The notes under the pieces: generated by a model
What the model saw: the letters and a program-made list of their open reading frames with translations, nothing else
Told to the model about the DNA's origin: nothing
Databases searched by the model: none
In this document: in pieces, positions 1 to 9,106 of the stretch
Layout: every line of letters begins with the position of its first letter
How positions within the stretch are numbered: position 1 is the first letter of the stretch
Position numbers and translations under genes: made by a program
NCBI GenBank assembly: GCA_965224215.1
Contig: CBDCYS010000051.1
Location: forward strand, 62,001-126,000
Source: CBDCYS01 sp965224215
GTDB taxonomy: Bacteria; Acidobacteriota; Terriglobia; Bryobacterales; UBA6623
Length of the DNA stretch: 64,000 nt
Direction: 5' to 3'

Positions 1-311
1 GGCTCACCCCGCCAGGCCTTGAAAACTCAAGATCAGATTGGACGTCATACATTCCCTTGTCAACTTCAACCCGGCCGGCGGCGGGCTCGGCTGGAGCCGC
101 CGCTCGCAGAAAGGGTGTGGCTAGCAGCAGACAAAGAATGCTTGAATGAAAGGCTTTGTTTTCATGGATTGTTGCTCCCTAGGTTGAAACGATCTGACTG
201 CCAAGGCTGCGGTAAAGGATGACGGCGACCTCCCGCCTTGGCTTCCGCGGGTCTCTCTGAGTTGACGTGCCTGACCTCTCCCGAGGGCGGGACGGGACTC
301 TCAGAGGCCCG
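1..311. other. Intergenic, no gene recognised
   Basis: No convincing gene is seen here. A short open frame on the plus strand (19-222) has no recognisable domain and no clear ribosome site. The stretch lies downstream of the minus-strand SPFH gene. Confidence 0.5.
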
Positions 312-1289
312 CTACCCCCGATAGGGTGACCTTTCGGGCGGGGGCTTGCTGTCGCCTGAGTCGCTGCCGCTGCGGATGAAGGTCATGGCCGTGGCGATCA
401 TTGAGCTGACGTCGCTCAAATTCGCGGGGACAATCAGAGTGTTGCCCTCCTTCGCCAGTTTCCCAAACTGCTCTAAGTATTGTTCAGCGACCCGCAGTTG
501 CACGGCTTGCATCCCGCCCTGAGCCTGGATGGACTCGGCCACGGCGCGAATTCCGTCCGCGGTCGCACGGGCCACGGTGAGAATCGCAGCGCCCTGCCCC
601 TCGGCTTCGTTGATCTGCTGCTGCTGGCTGGCTTCCGACTCCTTGATGACCTTCTGCTTGTCGCCCTCGGCGTTGTTGATCGCCGCGTCGCGCTGGCCCT
701 CGGAAGTCAGAATTACCGCTCGCTTCTCGCGCTCGGCGCGCATCTGCTTTTCCATGGCGTCGAGAACGTCGCGGGGCGGATTGATGTTCTTGATCTCGTA
801 GCGCAGCACCTTGATGCCCCAAGCGTCCGATGCCAGATCCAGCTCGGCTACGATCGAGGAGTTCACGGCGGTGCGCTCCTCGAAGGTACGGTCGAGATCA
901 ATCTTGCCGATTTCACTTCGCAGCGCGGTTTGGGCGAGCTGCGAGACAGCAAACATATAGTTCTGAATGCCATAGGAGGCGCGCTCGGGATCGAGGACCT
1001 TCATGTAGATGACGCCGTCCACACCGACCTGCACGTTGTCACGTGTGATGCAGATCTGTTCGGGAATGTCGATCGCTTGTTCCTTCAGCGAATGCTTGTA
1101 TCGAATCGTGTCGATAAACGGAGTCAGGATGTGAAATCCGGCTTGCAGCGTTCCGCTGAATTTCCCGAGCCGCTCGACAATAAAGGCGTTCTGCTGCGGG
1201 ACGACAACGGCCGTCTTCGCCAGAACAATAAATACCAGGAGTACGAAGACTCCCACCGCGATTAAAATTCCTAGTTCCCCGCCATCCAT
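312..1289 (-). CDS. SPFH/stomatin-like (paraslipin-type) membrane protein
   Basis: This 325-residue protein has one N-terminal membrane segment (about residues 6-28, ILIAVGVFVLLVFIVLAK). An SPFH/band-7 domain follows (VVVPQQNAFIVERLGKF ... ITRDNVQVGVDGVIYMKVLDPERA), then an Ala/Glu-rich coiled coil (about 180-265) with the typical EREKRAVILTSEGQRDAAIN stretch. Family members oligomerise in the inner membrane and organise lipid microdomains or membrane proteases. The gene upstream in the same direction encodes NfeD, 57 bp away, the classic partner of stomatin-like proteins, so a two-gene operon is likely. The length fits the QmcA/paraslipin group. The exact substrate or partner cannot be read from sequence. 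Confidence 0.93.
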   Translation of the reverse strand: MDGGELGILIAVGVFVLLVFIVLAKTAVVVPQQNAFIVERLGKFSGTLQAGFHILTPFIDTIRYKHSLKEQAIDIPEQICITRDNVQVGVDGVIYMKVLDPERASYGIQNYMFAVSQLAQTALRSEIGKIDLDRTFEERTAVNSSIVAELDLASDAWGIKVLRYEIKNINPPRDVLDAMEKQMRAEREKRAVILTSEGQRDAAINNAEGDKQKVIKESEASQQQQINEAEGQGAAILTVARATADGIRAVAESIQAQGGMQAVQLRVAEQYLEQFGKLAKEGNTLIVPANLSDVSSMIATAMTFIRSGSDSGDSKPPPERSPYRG

Positions 1290-1346
1290 CTTTTGCCTCC
1301 GTTTGACTTCTTTTTGGCTTTCGTCTTTCTGTCTTACAACCGTCCC

Positions 1347-1793
1347 CTACTCGCTCTCGGGACGGACACACAACACGAGCCCTTCTAGTTTCTCAATGGC
1401 ACATCGCTGACCCTTCCTCAACCGATCTTCACCGGCGTTGCGGACAGTCCAAGTTGTGCCTCGCATCTCGGCTTTACCCCGTTGCCCGATAGCAACGTCC
1501 TCGAGAAGCACGACAACTTCACCGACCATCGTGTCGACAACAGGAGTTTCGCGCTGAAACCACTCGAGCAGCCTGCCCCGAAAAAGCAGCAGAGCGCCAA
1601 TCGACAACAGTGCAAACAATAGGAGCTGAAACCACAGCGGGCCGCCGAGGCCGAGCGCGGAAACCAGACCAACAGCAATCGCTCCCGACCCAAAGAAGAA
1701 CATGTAGAAGCCGCCGGGGGATGCCATCTCCAGCATCAAGAGCAGAACTCCGCCCAGCAACCACATCCACCAAGTTAGCGCGAAAGATTCCAT
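1347..1793 (-). CDS. NfeD-family membrane protein
   Basis: This 148-residue protein has two or three closely packed membrane helices (about residues 5-75, with LGGVLLLMLEMASPGGFYMF and LWFQLLLFALLSIGALLLF). A small C-terminal OB-fold-like region follows, containing the GEVVVLLEDVAIGQRGKAEM pattern of the short NfeD1b class. NfeD proteins pair with SPFH proteins, and the next gene downstream is exactly that. The ClpP-like protease domain of long NfeD proteins is absent, as expected for the short form. It starts about 20 bp after the DUF6817-like gene, so the three genes may be co-transcribed. Confidence 0.9.
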   Translation of the reverse strand: MESFALTWWMWLLGGVLLLMLEMASPGGFYMFFFGSGAIAVGLVSALGLGGPLWFQLLLFALLSIGALLLFRGRLLEWFQRETPVVDTMVGEVVVLLEDVAIGQRGKAEMRGTTWTVRNAGEDRLRKGQRCAIEKLEGLVLCVRPESE

Positions 1794-1814
1794 TTCTAAA
1801 CTCGCATACTCCCT

Positions 1815-2366
1815 CTATGCCGGGGAGCCGACAGCCTGCTTGCCATAGACTTTTCGATACGAATCAAGCGCAGATCCACCTAATCTCTTAGCGATTTGTT
1901 GATACGGGACCAGGCGATACTCCCAGCTTTGGGAGCGAGGAACCTGCTCGAGCCAATCACACAGATGTACCAGGCACAAATCGTCGAACTCCGCCTTAGA
2001 CAACTCGACTTCGGTATTTGTAAAACGGTCGATGATGGTCCAGGGCCCTTGTGGTCGCGCCAGTGACTTGTCGAAAGAATCTCGATTCATGGCAGAGTTT
2101 ATATAGGCAAGCCGCTCCGCTCGGCCTCCGATTAAAGAGACGACTTCCGGCCGTTTTTGAACCGGTAGAGCGAAACCTTTGAACGATTCCGTTCCGTAGA
2201 TCGAATGAAACAGGCCGGCTCGGCAGACGGCCTCGTCGCATCCCCAGACTTTCAAGTCTTGGTAGACGCCGATCAGGTGAGCCAGGAAGCCTTTGTCGGA
2301 GTGCTTCACATCGTCGATGCCGAGGGCGACAAGGTAGTTGGTTAGATCTCTGAAAGTAGATTCCAT
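1815..2366 (-). CDS. DUF6817-like conserved protein
   Basis: This 183-residue protein has no signal peptide or membrane segment. The central part, with HLIGVYQDLKVWGCDEAVC followed by RAGLFHSIYGTESF, resembles the DUF6817 family. Those proteins have an HD-like His/Asp pattern (H-x-ygv-dLk-WG, then GLFHSiYGT) suggestive of metal binding; this is a family recollection, not a search. The function is unknown. It lies first in a possible operon with NfeD and SPFH genes, but that order may be coincidental. Start: the ATG at 2366 is the first in frame and no strong Shine-Dalgarno sequence is visible. Confidence 0.7.
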   Translation of the reverse strand: MESTFRDLTNYLVALGIDDVKHSDKGFLAHLIGVYQDLKVWGCDEAVCRAGLFHSIYGTESFKGFALPVQKRPEVVSLIGGRAERLAYINSAMNRDSFDKSLARPQGPWTIIDRFTNTEVELSKAEFDDLCLVHLCDWLEQVPRSQSWEYRLVPYQQIAKRLGGSALDSYRKVYGKQAVGSPA

Positions 2367-2746
2367 ATTGTCTGCCCTGTATGTTGTCTGCTCTATACGT
2401 TGTCTCTTCTTTATGTTGCGGTTGCCGTTGTCTTCGCGGGGTTTTGCCTGTCGTCCGGTGCACTCTTATGTCGATTATCTCATGGTCGTGCCGCCACCGG
2501 TAGTGCCGGGCCCCTCAAATGGGCCGTATCTCGCTCTATTTCAATGAAGGTGCGGGGGAGGGCTTGCTGTCGCGGTGGCGGTGCGGGCGCGTTGGGGGCG
2601 GGCTTTCATTCCGGCCGATGTAGGGACGTAGCGTGCTCCGCCCTTGGGGCTACGCCCTACCCCACGCTCACGCGCGGGGCTCTGAGCGTCGGGTTGCTAC
2701 TCTGTTCAACGGTGGTACGATTTCATAGCCTCACGTCGGCAACCAG
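2367..2746. other. Intergenic between divergent genes
   Basis: About 380 bases separate the minus-strand DUF6817-like gene from the plus-strand dioxygenase, so promoters for both probably lie here. The part around 2560-2700 is GC-rich with short direct and inverted repeats. No RNA gene or clear operator is visible. Confidence 0.5.
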
Positions 2747-3619
2747 ATGCAGCAGGGTTCCTCAGGACTGGACACATCACGGCCGGAGACTTCGCGCCTA
2801 CCAGTCCGTCCACTGGGGCAAGCTCTTGGCGCGGAAGTGGCCGGAGTCGACCTGGCCCACCTGAGCGGCAACGAGTTCTCACAGATCCGGCGGGCGTTCC
2901 TCGACCACTTGGTCCTTGTCTTTCGCGGGCAACAGATCACGCCGCTTCAACAGGTCGCGTTCACAGGGCGTTTTGGGCCGGTTGAGCCGCATCCGCTCGG
3001 CTCCCGCCCAGGGCACCAAGATGACCCAGCCGTGCTTGTTCTCAAGAACAGCGCCGGGAAACCGGGAGCACGAAACGACTTCTGGCATTCCGACATTACG
3101 TTCGGGACGAAGCCGCCAATGTGCTCGGTCTTGCATGCGTTGGAAGTGACGCCGGGATGCGGGGACACGCTGTTTTGCAACATGTACGCGGCCTACGAGA
3201 ATCTGCCTGCCGAAACGAAGTCCGAGATCGACGGGCAGCGAGCGATCCATACCAGTCTGCCTTTGGTGGAGCGAAACAACCAGGTGCAGAGTGATGGCCT
3301 TCCGATACGCGAAGCGCCGCCGCCGGTTGAACATCCCGTCGTGCGCACCCATCCCGAGACCGGGCGTAAGGCCGTATTCGTGAATCCCTATTTCACGTCG
3401 CATATTGCCGGCGTCAGCGCGGAGCAAAGCCGGCAGTTGCTCGACGCTCTCCATGCAGAAGCAACGAAGTCCGAGAATATCTTTCGGCACGGATGGCAGC
3501 CGGGTGATCTGGTCATGTGGGACAACCGCTGCACAATGCACTATGGGGTTTACGACTACGACGATTCAATGCCGCGGTTGATGCACCGCACGACAGCGGC
3601 AGGTGACAGGCCGGTTTGA
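2747..3619 (+). CDS. TauD/TfdA-family Fe(II)/2-oxoglutarate dioxygenase
   Basis: This 290-residue cytoplasmic enzyme has a TauD/TfdA fold. The facial-triad HxD is seen in NDFWHSDITF (about residue 113), and the distal histidine with the 2-oxoglutarate-binding region lies near the C terminus (VMWDNRCTMHYGVYDYD, then PRLMHRTTAAGDRP). The N-terminal GAEVAGVDLAHLSGNEFSQI stretch is the family's opening motif. Such enzymes hydroxylate taurine, alkyl sulfates, phenoxyacetates or similar small acids with release of CO2 and succinate. The substrate cannot be assigned: no sulfur-transport genes are adjacent. The length is standard (about 280-300 residues). Start: ATG at 2747. Confidence 0.92.
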   Translation: MQQGSSGLDTSRPETSRLPVRPLGQALGAEVAGVDLAHLSGNEFSQIRRAFLDHLVLVFRGQQITPLQQVAFTGRFGPVEPHPLGSRPGHQDDPAVLVLKNSAGKPGARNDFWHSDITFGTKPPMCSVLHALEVTPGCGDTLFCNMYAAYENLPAETKSEIDGQRAIHTSLPLVERNNQVQSDGLPIREAPPPVEHPVVRTHPETGRKAVFVNPYFTSHIAGVSAEQSRQLLDALHAEATKSENIFRHGWQPGDLVMWDNRCTMHYGVYDYDDSMPRLMHRTTAAGDRPV

Positions 3620-3766
3620 TGTCACGAGAACGTCGTTGTTGGGGCATTGGCCCAGCGGTTCCGCTTCGGACTTTGGAATACCAACGAACGAATCGGCTTG
3701 CGGCTAGTGTGGGAGACCACGCCAGTTCGGGATACCGAGGAGGCGCGGTGGTGTGTTAGTTCCTGT

Positions 3767-3815
3767 GCAAGAGCCGAGATGAGTCTCGGCTCGGCAAGCT
3801 GAGAGCTTGCGCCAC
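3767..3815. repeat. REP-like double hairpin, copy also at 41.4-41.6 kb
   Basis: GCAAGAGCCGA followed by GTCTCGGCTCG forms a hairpin (stem 3771-3792). A second small hairpin around CAAGCTGAGAGCTTGC follows directly. Near-identical motifs (GCAAGAGCCGA...TCGGCTCG, and GCTGAGAG.TTGC.CCACG) recur at 41444-41560, and the second half recurs at 38411-38465. It lies between the convergent 2747 and 3875 genes, where REP elements usually sit. Confidence 0.7.
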
Positions 3816-3874
3816 GGTTTTCTGCGCCATAGTTTCTACGCTACGGTTTCTGCGCCGCGCTTTCGTGGCGAGTG

Positions 3875-5131
3875 TTAGCGCACGGTTCGAAAGAACTTTC
3901 TTACGTCCTCCACCAACAGCTCGGGCTCTTCCATCGCGGCGAAATGACCGCCTCGCGGCATTTCGGTCCATTGCTTGACGTTGTAGGCGGTTTCGACCCA
4001 CTTGCGCGGGGAGAAGAAAATCTCTCCCGGGAAGATCGCAACTGCGGTCGGTACCTTTACCCAGCCGCTGTCTCGTGCGTTGCGCCGCGACTCGTAGTAA
4101 ATTCGCGTCGAGGAAGCGATCGACTCGGTCGACCAGTAAATCATGACGTTGGTCAGCAGCTCGTCCTTGGTAAAGCGGCTTTCAATGTCTCCCTTGGTGT
4201 CCGCCCAGGTGCGCCACTTCTCGATGATCCAGGCCGCCAGACCGGCGGGGGAATCGTTGAGGCCGTACCCTAGCGTTTGCGGCTTGGTTCCCTGGATATT
4301 GCCGTAGGCGTTTTCGCCGTTCCACCACTCGCGGCGTTCTTTGGTGCGCTTGAGTTCCCACTCGGGAATGCCTTCTTCGGGATTCTCCATGTCATCGGGC
4401 GCAGGCGTACCGACCAGAGTCAGGTGGATTCCAGCAACGTGTTGGCCATCGTTGCGGCCCAGCCAGGAGACGACACCCGAACCCCAATCTCCGCCCTGCG
4501 CGGCGTAGCGCGTGTAGCCGAGCTTCGCCATCAATTTCGCGGCTCGCTCCCCCATTCGGTCGACGCTCCAGCCCCGGTCGCTCGGCTTGCCGGAGAAACC
4601 ATATCCCGCCATCGAGGGACAAACCACGTGGAAGGCGTCCTCGGCCTTGCCTCCGTAGGCCTCGGGATCCGTCAGCGGACCGATGACTTTTTGAAACCCG
4701 AACACCGAGTCCGGCCAGCCATGCGCGAGCACCAGGGGCAAGGCGTTTTCGTGTTTCGAGCGCGCGTGAATGAAATGGATGTCGAGCCCGTCGATCTCGG
4801 TTGTGAATTGCGGAAATTCGTTCAGCTTGCGCTCTTGCTTGCGCCAATCGAACTTGGCCCGCCAGTACTCGACGAGTTCTTTGAGGTAGGAGAGATCGGT
4901 GCCGTAGTCCCATCCGGCGCCGTCGAGCTGATCGGGGAAGCGCGTCCGATCCAGGCGAGCGCGGAGATCTTCAAGAATCGAATCGTCGATATTGACTTTG
5001 AAAGGTTTCACGGACGGATCCTCCGGCGGACCGGCTAGAGTGGGCTGCAGATGCCCGACGACGATCAACAGGGTAACAATAGACGCGCAGAGCGCGACGC
5101 GGCGGGTGACTGTATTGGATTTTATTGTCAT
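3875..5131 (-). CDS. Exported epoxide hydrolase (alpha/beta fold, EHN domain)
   Basis: From the ATG at 5131, which is preceded by AAGGAG in the right place, the product is 418 residues long. An N-terminal signal peptide (residues about 8-33, hydrophobic ALCASIVTLLIVVG) suggests periplasmic location. The epoxide-hydrolase N-terminal domain follows (VKPFKVNIDDSILEDLRARL). The alpha/beta core has the oxyanion motif HGWPDS, the nucleophile Asp in AAQGGDWGSGV and a catalytic His in PRGGHFAAMEEPE. Such enzymes open epoxides to diols through an ester intermediate on the Asp. It is transcribed alone and divergently from the fucosidase gene. The length and all catalytic motifs look intact. An upstream in-frame ATG at 5167 is less likely. 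Confidence 0.93.
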   Translation of the reverse strand: MTIKSNTVTRRVALCASIVTLLIVVGHLQPTLAGPPEDPSVKPFKVNIDDSILEDLRARLDRTRFPDQLDGAGWDYGTDLSYLKELVEYWRAKFDWRKQERKLNEFPQFTTEIDGLDIHFIHARSKHENALPLVLAHGWPDSVFGFQKVIGPLTDPEAYGGKAEDAFHVVCPSMAGYGFSGKPSDRGWSVDRMGERAAKLMAKLGYTRYAAQGGDWGSGVVSWLGRNDGQHVAGIHLTLVGTPAPDDMENPEEGIPEWELKRTKERREWWNGENAYGNIQGTKPQTLGYGLNDSPAGLAAWIIEKWRTWADTKGDIESRFTKDELLTNVMIYWSTESIASSTRIYYESRRNARDSGWVKVPTAVAIFPGEIFFSPRKWVETAYNVKQWTEMPRGGHFAAMEEPELLVEDVRKFFRTVR

Positions 5132-6737
5132 TTTTCTCCTTTGCCCCGCGCGGATGGGCGGCGCCAATAGAGGATTCTCGCAGGCGTTTTATTGGCAAGC
5201 GGCATCGAGACCTCAGCGCAATTCAGGGCGCTGAGCTTGGACTTCCGTCCACGCGTCTGTCCGGTCATCTGAAATTCCCGTAATCGCTAGCGGCTATTCG
5301 ACGCCTATTGTATGGCGGCGGTGGAGCGCAGGACAAGCCAGCCGCCGGTTCGGTATTGTTTAGGGAGCATTTCGTTGCCTTGACAAGTCACGCAAACGCC
5401 CGCCAACGTGGCGGGGTCTGATCGAGACCTATCCAACCATTATGAGGATCTTATGAATTACGATGTTCGCCGCCTTGGCGGCCTGATGACCCTGGCTTTG
5501 CTATTCGCCTCGACCCCTTGGGCTTTCGCTGAGCCCGCCCCGCCCGCGAAATACGAGGAGAACTGGGAATCGCTCGACAGTCGGCCGATGCCCAAGTGGT
5601 ACGGCGACTCGAAGTTCGGCATCTTTATTCATTGGGGCGTTTACTCAGTACCGGCTTTCTCGCATCCGGACTCTTATTCCGAATGGTATTGGCACTCCCT
5701 GAAAGCCGACCAATCCGAGCGAAGCGAGCAAAACAAGCGCAACCAAGCGGCGACTCAGGCCTTCCACAATCGCGTCTTTGGCAAGAACTTCGAATACAAG
5801 CAGTTCGCGCCCATGTTCCGGGCAGAGCTGTTCGACCCGGCGCAATGGGCGGATGTATTCAAGCGCTCGGGTGCGAAGTACGTTGTTCTCACTTCCAAGC
5901 ACCACGACGGTTTCTGTCTTTTCCCCAACGAGCAGGCCAACAAGAGTTGGAGGCGTCCCTGGAATAGCGTCGATGAAGGCCCTAAGCGCGACCTGCTGGG
6001 CGATCTGGGAGACGCCGTCCGCGACGCCGGGCTGAAGATGGGTTTCTACTATTCGCTCTACGAATGGTTCAATCCGCTGTGGCTCAGCGACCGCGAGCGG
6101 TTCGTGGACGAGCACATGATTCCGCAGTTCAAGGACGTCGTCACTCGCTACAAGCCATCGATCATCTTCAGCGACGGCGAGTGGGAGATGGAGCATGAAA
6201 AATGGAAGAGCACCGAACTGCTCGCATGGCTATTTAACGAGTCGCCCAGCCGCGATGAAGTGGTCATCAATGACCGCTGGGGAAAGACGACCCGCCACAA
6301 GCACGGGGGCTACTTCACGACGGAATACGGAGTCGGCATGAAAGACGCCTCCTATTCTTGGGAAGAAAACCGCGGTATGGGGATGGCGTATGGCTACAAC
6401 CGCAACGAGCCGCTCAGCAACTACAAGAGCGTCAAGGAGTTGGTCTTGGTGCTGATCGATCTGGTCAGCCGTGGCGGCAACTTTCTGCTCGACGTCGGGC
6501 CTACCGCCGACGGCCGCATTCCCGAGATCATGGAAGACCGGCTGATCGAGATGGGCCAGTGGCTCGACGTCAACGGCGAAGCTATCTTCGGCACGAAGAC
6601 CTGGGAGCAGCAGGTGCAATGGACGGAAGGAGAGCAGCCCAACTTCGAGTACAAGCACTTCGGCGAAGAGTACGATATCCTCCAGGTGGCCGGTATTAAA
6701 TCGCAGGGCGACAAGGCCCGCAAGCAGGTCTTTTATA

Positions 6738-7267
6738 CCTGAATTATGCACTGCGGCGTGGACCTGAGGAGGGCTGAGCCGCAAGAGACCATTTGGGACC
6801 CCCGAAAACATGGGGTAACAAGGTAGGCTGGCAAAGATCCCAGCTTCGCCAGCCAACCCCTAGGAGGTCACCCACATGGTTACCAGACGAAAACAGCATA
6901 GCTCCCAAAGGCCCGTCCAACAAGGCCCAGCCGTGACGGCCTCGCGGCCCAATAAAATCGGGGCTTCGACGCCTTACCACTTCCGCGGCAGGAAGCCGAC
7001 TCCCTACGGCGGCTTGCTGCCGGTGGTCGGGAGGGCGCTGATCTGAGAGCCTGGCTATGCGCTATGCATAAAATTTTATGCACTAGCCGTAACGCACTGG
7101 AAACACGTCACTTCCGAGCGAGGTTTTGACGACGCGGATTCTGGGTGGGAAGGGAAACCGGACACGGAGAAGCCAAAAGGCCAGTTGCCGAGCTACCACC
7201 TCACGACGACCGCCAACCCGCTACGAACGCAGCCACACTCGCAAAGTGAATCTGTGCATAATTCAGG
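6738..7267 (+). mobile_element. Miniature IS1380-family element, copy 1 (530 bp)
   Basis: The ends are inverted repeats CCTGAATTATGCAC / GTGCATAATTCAGG. They are flanked by a 5-bp target duplication TTATA (6733-6737 and 7268-7272). The element keeps the two ends and the first codons of an IS1380-type transposase but has an internal deletion of about 1.27 kb relative to the 1800-bp element at 49027. A second copy at 45736-46265 has the same length and only about four differences. An internal 18-bp perfect palindrome TGCATAAAATTTTATGCA lies near 7065. It cannot move by itself and presumably uses a transposase in trans. Confidence 0.93.
6876..7046 (+). CDS. 56-residue transposase N-terminal remnant inside the miniature IS
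   Basis: The ATG at 6876 sits behind AGGAGGTCACCCAC, a strong ribosome site. It opens a 56-residue frame matching the start of the IS1380 transposase (MVTRRKQHSSQRPV, then GGLLPV) and ends with a few codons from the transposase C terminus (GRALI). It is rich in Arg/Lys and could bind the element's ends. Copy 2 (45874-46044) has the same frame with one synonymous change. Whether it is expressed or only a by-product of the deletion is unknown. Confidence 0.55.
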   Translation: MVTRRKQHSSQRPVQQGPAVTASRPNKIGASTPYHFRGRKPTPYGGLLPVVGRALI

Positions 7268-7576
7268 TTATACGAAGAGGCCGGGAGCGCTCTATGCCAT
7301 CACACCGGGCTGGCCTGAGAAGGAATTGATACTGCGAGGCGTGAAACCCGCGGCGAACACGGTTGTTACGATGCTTGGTGTGGAGGGGTCGCTAGGGTGG
7401 AAGGCGGCGGGAGACGACCTGGTCATTCGTATGCCCAGTTTGGCCCCCGAAGAGCTGCGGAGTCGCCACGCCCACGCATTCAAGATTACCGGCGTGGAGT
7501 AGGGGGGCCCCGCTCAACTCTGGCGGTTGAGAAACTAGACCGGGTGAACCCACTCGTGGCGACCTCGCATCATGAA

Positions 7577-7903
7577 ATGTGGGAGAAGGTCCGCCACAAC
7601 CTAGCTCTAGGCTATGTCTTGCTGATCGTGGGTCTGCCACTTTGCCCGTTGCTGATCGCCTTCACGCCAAGAACTATCGGGCAGTTCAAATCGGCTCCGC
7701 AGCAGGTTGCTATTTTCGTTGAGTTGCTTCAAGGAGAAGCGTCTATCGTATTGGGGGCATTGGCGGTGGCGACCGCCGTCGGCGGGTTTACCTTTCGAGA
7801 CTACTTGCTGGCTTTTGTAGCCATCGTTCTAGCCGTGGAAATTCCGGTTCTGCGGTGGCTCGTGGACCTCGGCGCTCTTCACTGGATCTTGAAGTACGCC
7901 TAG
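7577..7903 (+). CDS. Small membrane protein, function unknown
   Basis: From the ATG at 7577 this is a 108-residue protein with two predicted membrane helices (ALGYVLLIVGLPLCPLLIAF and DYLLAFVAIVLAVEIPVLRW) and a hydrophobic Ala/Val-rich stretch between them. An alternative GTG start at 7544 would add 11 residues. No family is recognised. It begins about 70 bases after the broken fucosidase gene and converges with the ABC permease gene. The coding call rests on codon pattern and hydrophobicity only. Confidence 0.5.
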   Translation: MWEKVRHNLALGYVLLIVGLPLCPLLIAFTPRTIGQFKSAPQQVAIFVELLQGEASIVLGALAVATAVGGFTFRDYLLAFVAIVLAVEIPVLRWLVDLGALHWILKYA

Positions 7904-7929
7904 CGGCGGCGTCTTGGCCGTTCTCCAGA

Positions 7930-9106
7930 TCACCTCCCGAATATAATCTTCTCTTTGTGAAAGAGCCGCGTGGTCAGATAGACGCACACCAGTCCCGCCA
8001 CCAGCGCCGACAGTCCAGCGACGGCGAACCAGATGGGCTCTGGGCTCTTTCCGCCCAGCACGTCGGCCAGCAGCACGTGCTGGCCTAGAATCGGGATGGG
8101 GATCATCCACGGCTGGTTGCCCAGCGGGTAAAGGACGGACAGAATGCCCGGCAGCATCGGCAGCATGATCAGCATTCCCAGGTAGCTCTGCGCTTCCTTG
8201 AAAGATCGTGCAAACGTTGCGATGAAAATCTGCAAGCCGGTAGCCAGCAAGGCCATCGGCAGAGTGGCGCACAGCACGCCGAGTACGTCGAGCGGCCCGA
8301 TCGCGAAACGTATTCCCATCTCATTGAGAGGGATGCGCTGCAATACCGCCAGGCACAGGAAGAACGTCAAGGCCACGCTGCAGGCCGCGAAGACGACGGC
8401 CGCCAGCCATTTTCCGATGACGATCGACTCGCGCGGTACCGGGTTGACCAAGAGGGATTCCAGCGATCCGCGCTCGCGCTCGCCGGCCGTTGTATCGGTT
8501 GCGATCTGCATACCGCCGGCAAAGGCGGCCAGCACAACGAATAGTGGAATGAAGTTCAACAATGTGGCAGCCCTTTGCTGGGAACTCGACATTTCGATAT
8601 CTTTCACCCGAATCGGAGTCGCAATGGCGGGGCTGACGCCTCGCACGATCAGCCGTAGTACGGCCATTTGCCGGCTGTAACGCTCGATCAATCGGCGCAC
8701 GCGGCGTACCTTCGACTGAGCGATCTGGCGTGAGCCATCGGCTACGAGCTGAACCTCGGCCGGGCGAGCCTCGCTGAAGTCCTTGCCAAATTCATCGCCG
8801 ATCACAACGACCACGTCTTCGTCACGTTCGCGGACAGCCTCCTCGGGGTCCTCGGGCCCTTCGACGATTTCAATGCCGTTCTGCTGCCCGAGCCATTCCA
8901 TCAAGGCCGGAGCTCGCTCGGCCCCAACCACGGGAATCTTGATGTCCTGGGCTTCACGCTCCCGCTCGGCCAGGCGACTGAACATGAAACCCACCACAGA
9001 GCGGTCCCATCAATGCGGAAATGCACACCGACATGAGAGAGCGGCGGTCACGGAGGCCGTCCAGCATCTCCTTGAGAAACACGACGTTGAGCCCGGATAA
9101 ATTCAT
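7930..9106 (-). pseudogene. ABC-2 type transporter permease (NatB-like), frameshifted near the N terminus
   Basis: The gene starts at the ATG at 9106, which overlaps the stop of the ATPase gene as ATGA. It reads MNLSGLNVVFLKEMLDGLRD and on to SALMGPL, then meets a one-base shift near 8998-9003. The frame then continues as VVGFMFSRLAERERE through a large extracytoplasmic loop and five or six C-terminal membrane helices (LLNFIPLFVVLAAFAGGMQI, ending HKEKIIFGR). Correcting one base gives a normal NatB-type sodium/peptide exporter permease of about 390 residues. As written only the downstream part could be made, from an internal GTG at 8997. It may be a true pseudogene or a sequencing error. Confidence 0.85.

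Larger units (their letters stand above)
5453..7502 (+). pseudogene. Alpha-L-fucosidase (GH29), split by a miniature IS
   Basis: The 5' part (5453-6742) encodes a signal peptide and a GH29 catalytic barrel: FGIFIHWGVYSVPAF, the SKHHDGFCLF loop, and the nucleophile Asp in PSIIFSDGEWEM. After KQVFYT it hits a stop created by the inserted element at 6738. Removing the 530-bp element and one copy of its TTATA duplication joins KQVFY directly to TKRPGALYAITPGWP, which continues in frame to the stop at 7502. This restores the normal GH29 C-terminal beta domain (about 510 residues in total). The catalytic domain could still be made with a truncated end, so residual activity is possible. The start at 5453 (AGGA five bases upstream) is preferred over 5408. 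Confidence 0.93.

Noticed and set aside
19..222. Small ORF at the window start
   Set aside because: No domain, ribosome site or codon signal.
480..1265. Long plus-strand open frame opposite the SPFH gene
   Set aside because: Antisense of a clear SPFH gene in a high-GC sequence; no domain recognised.
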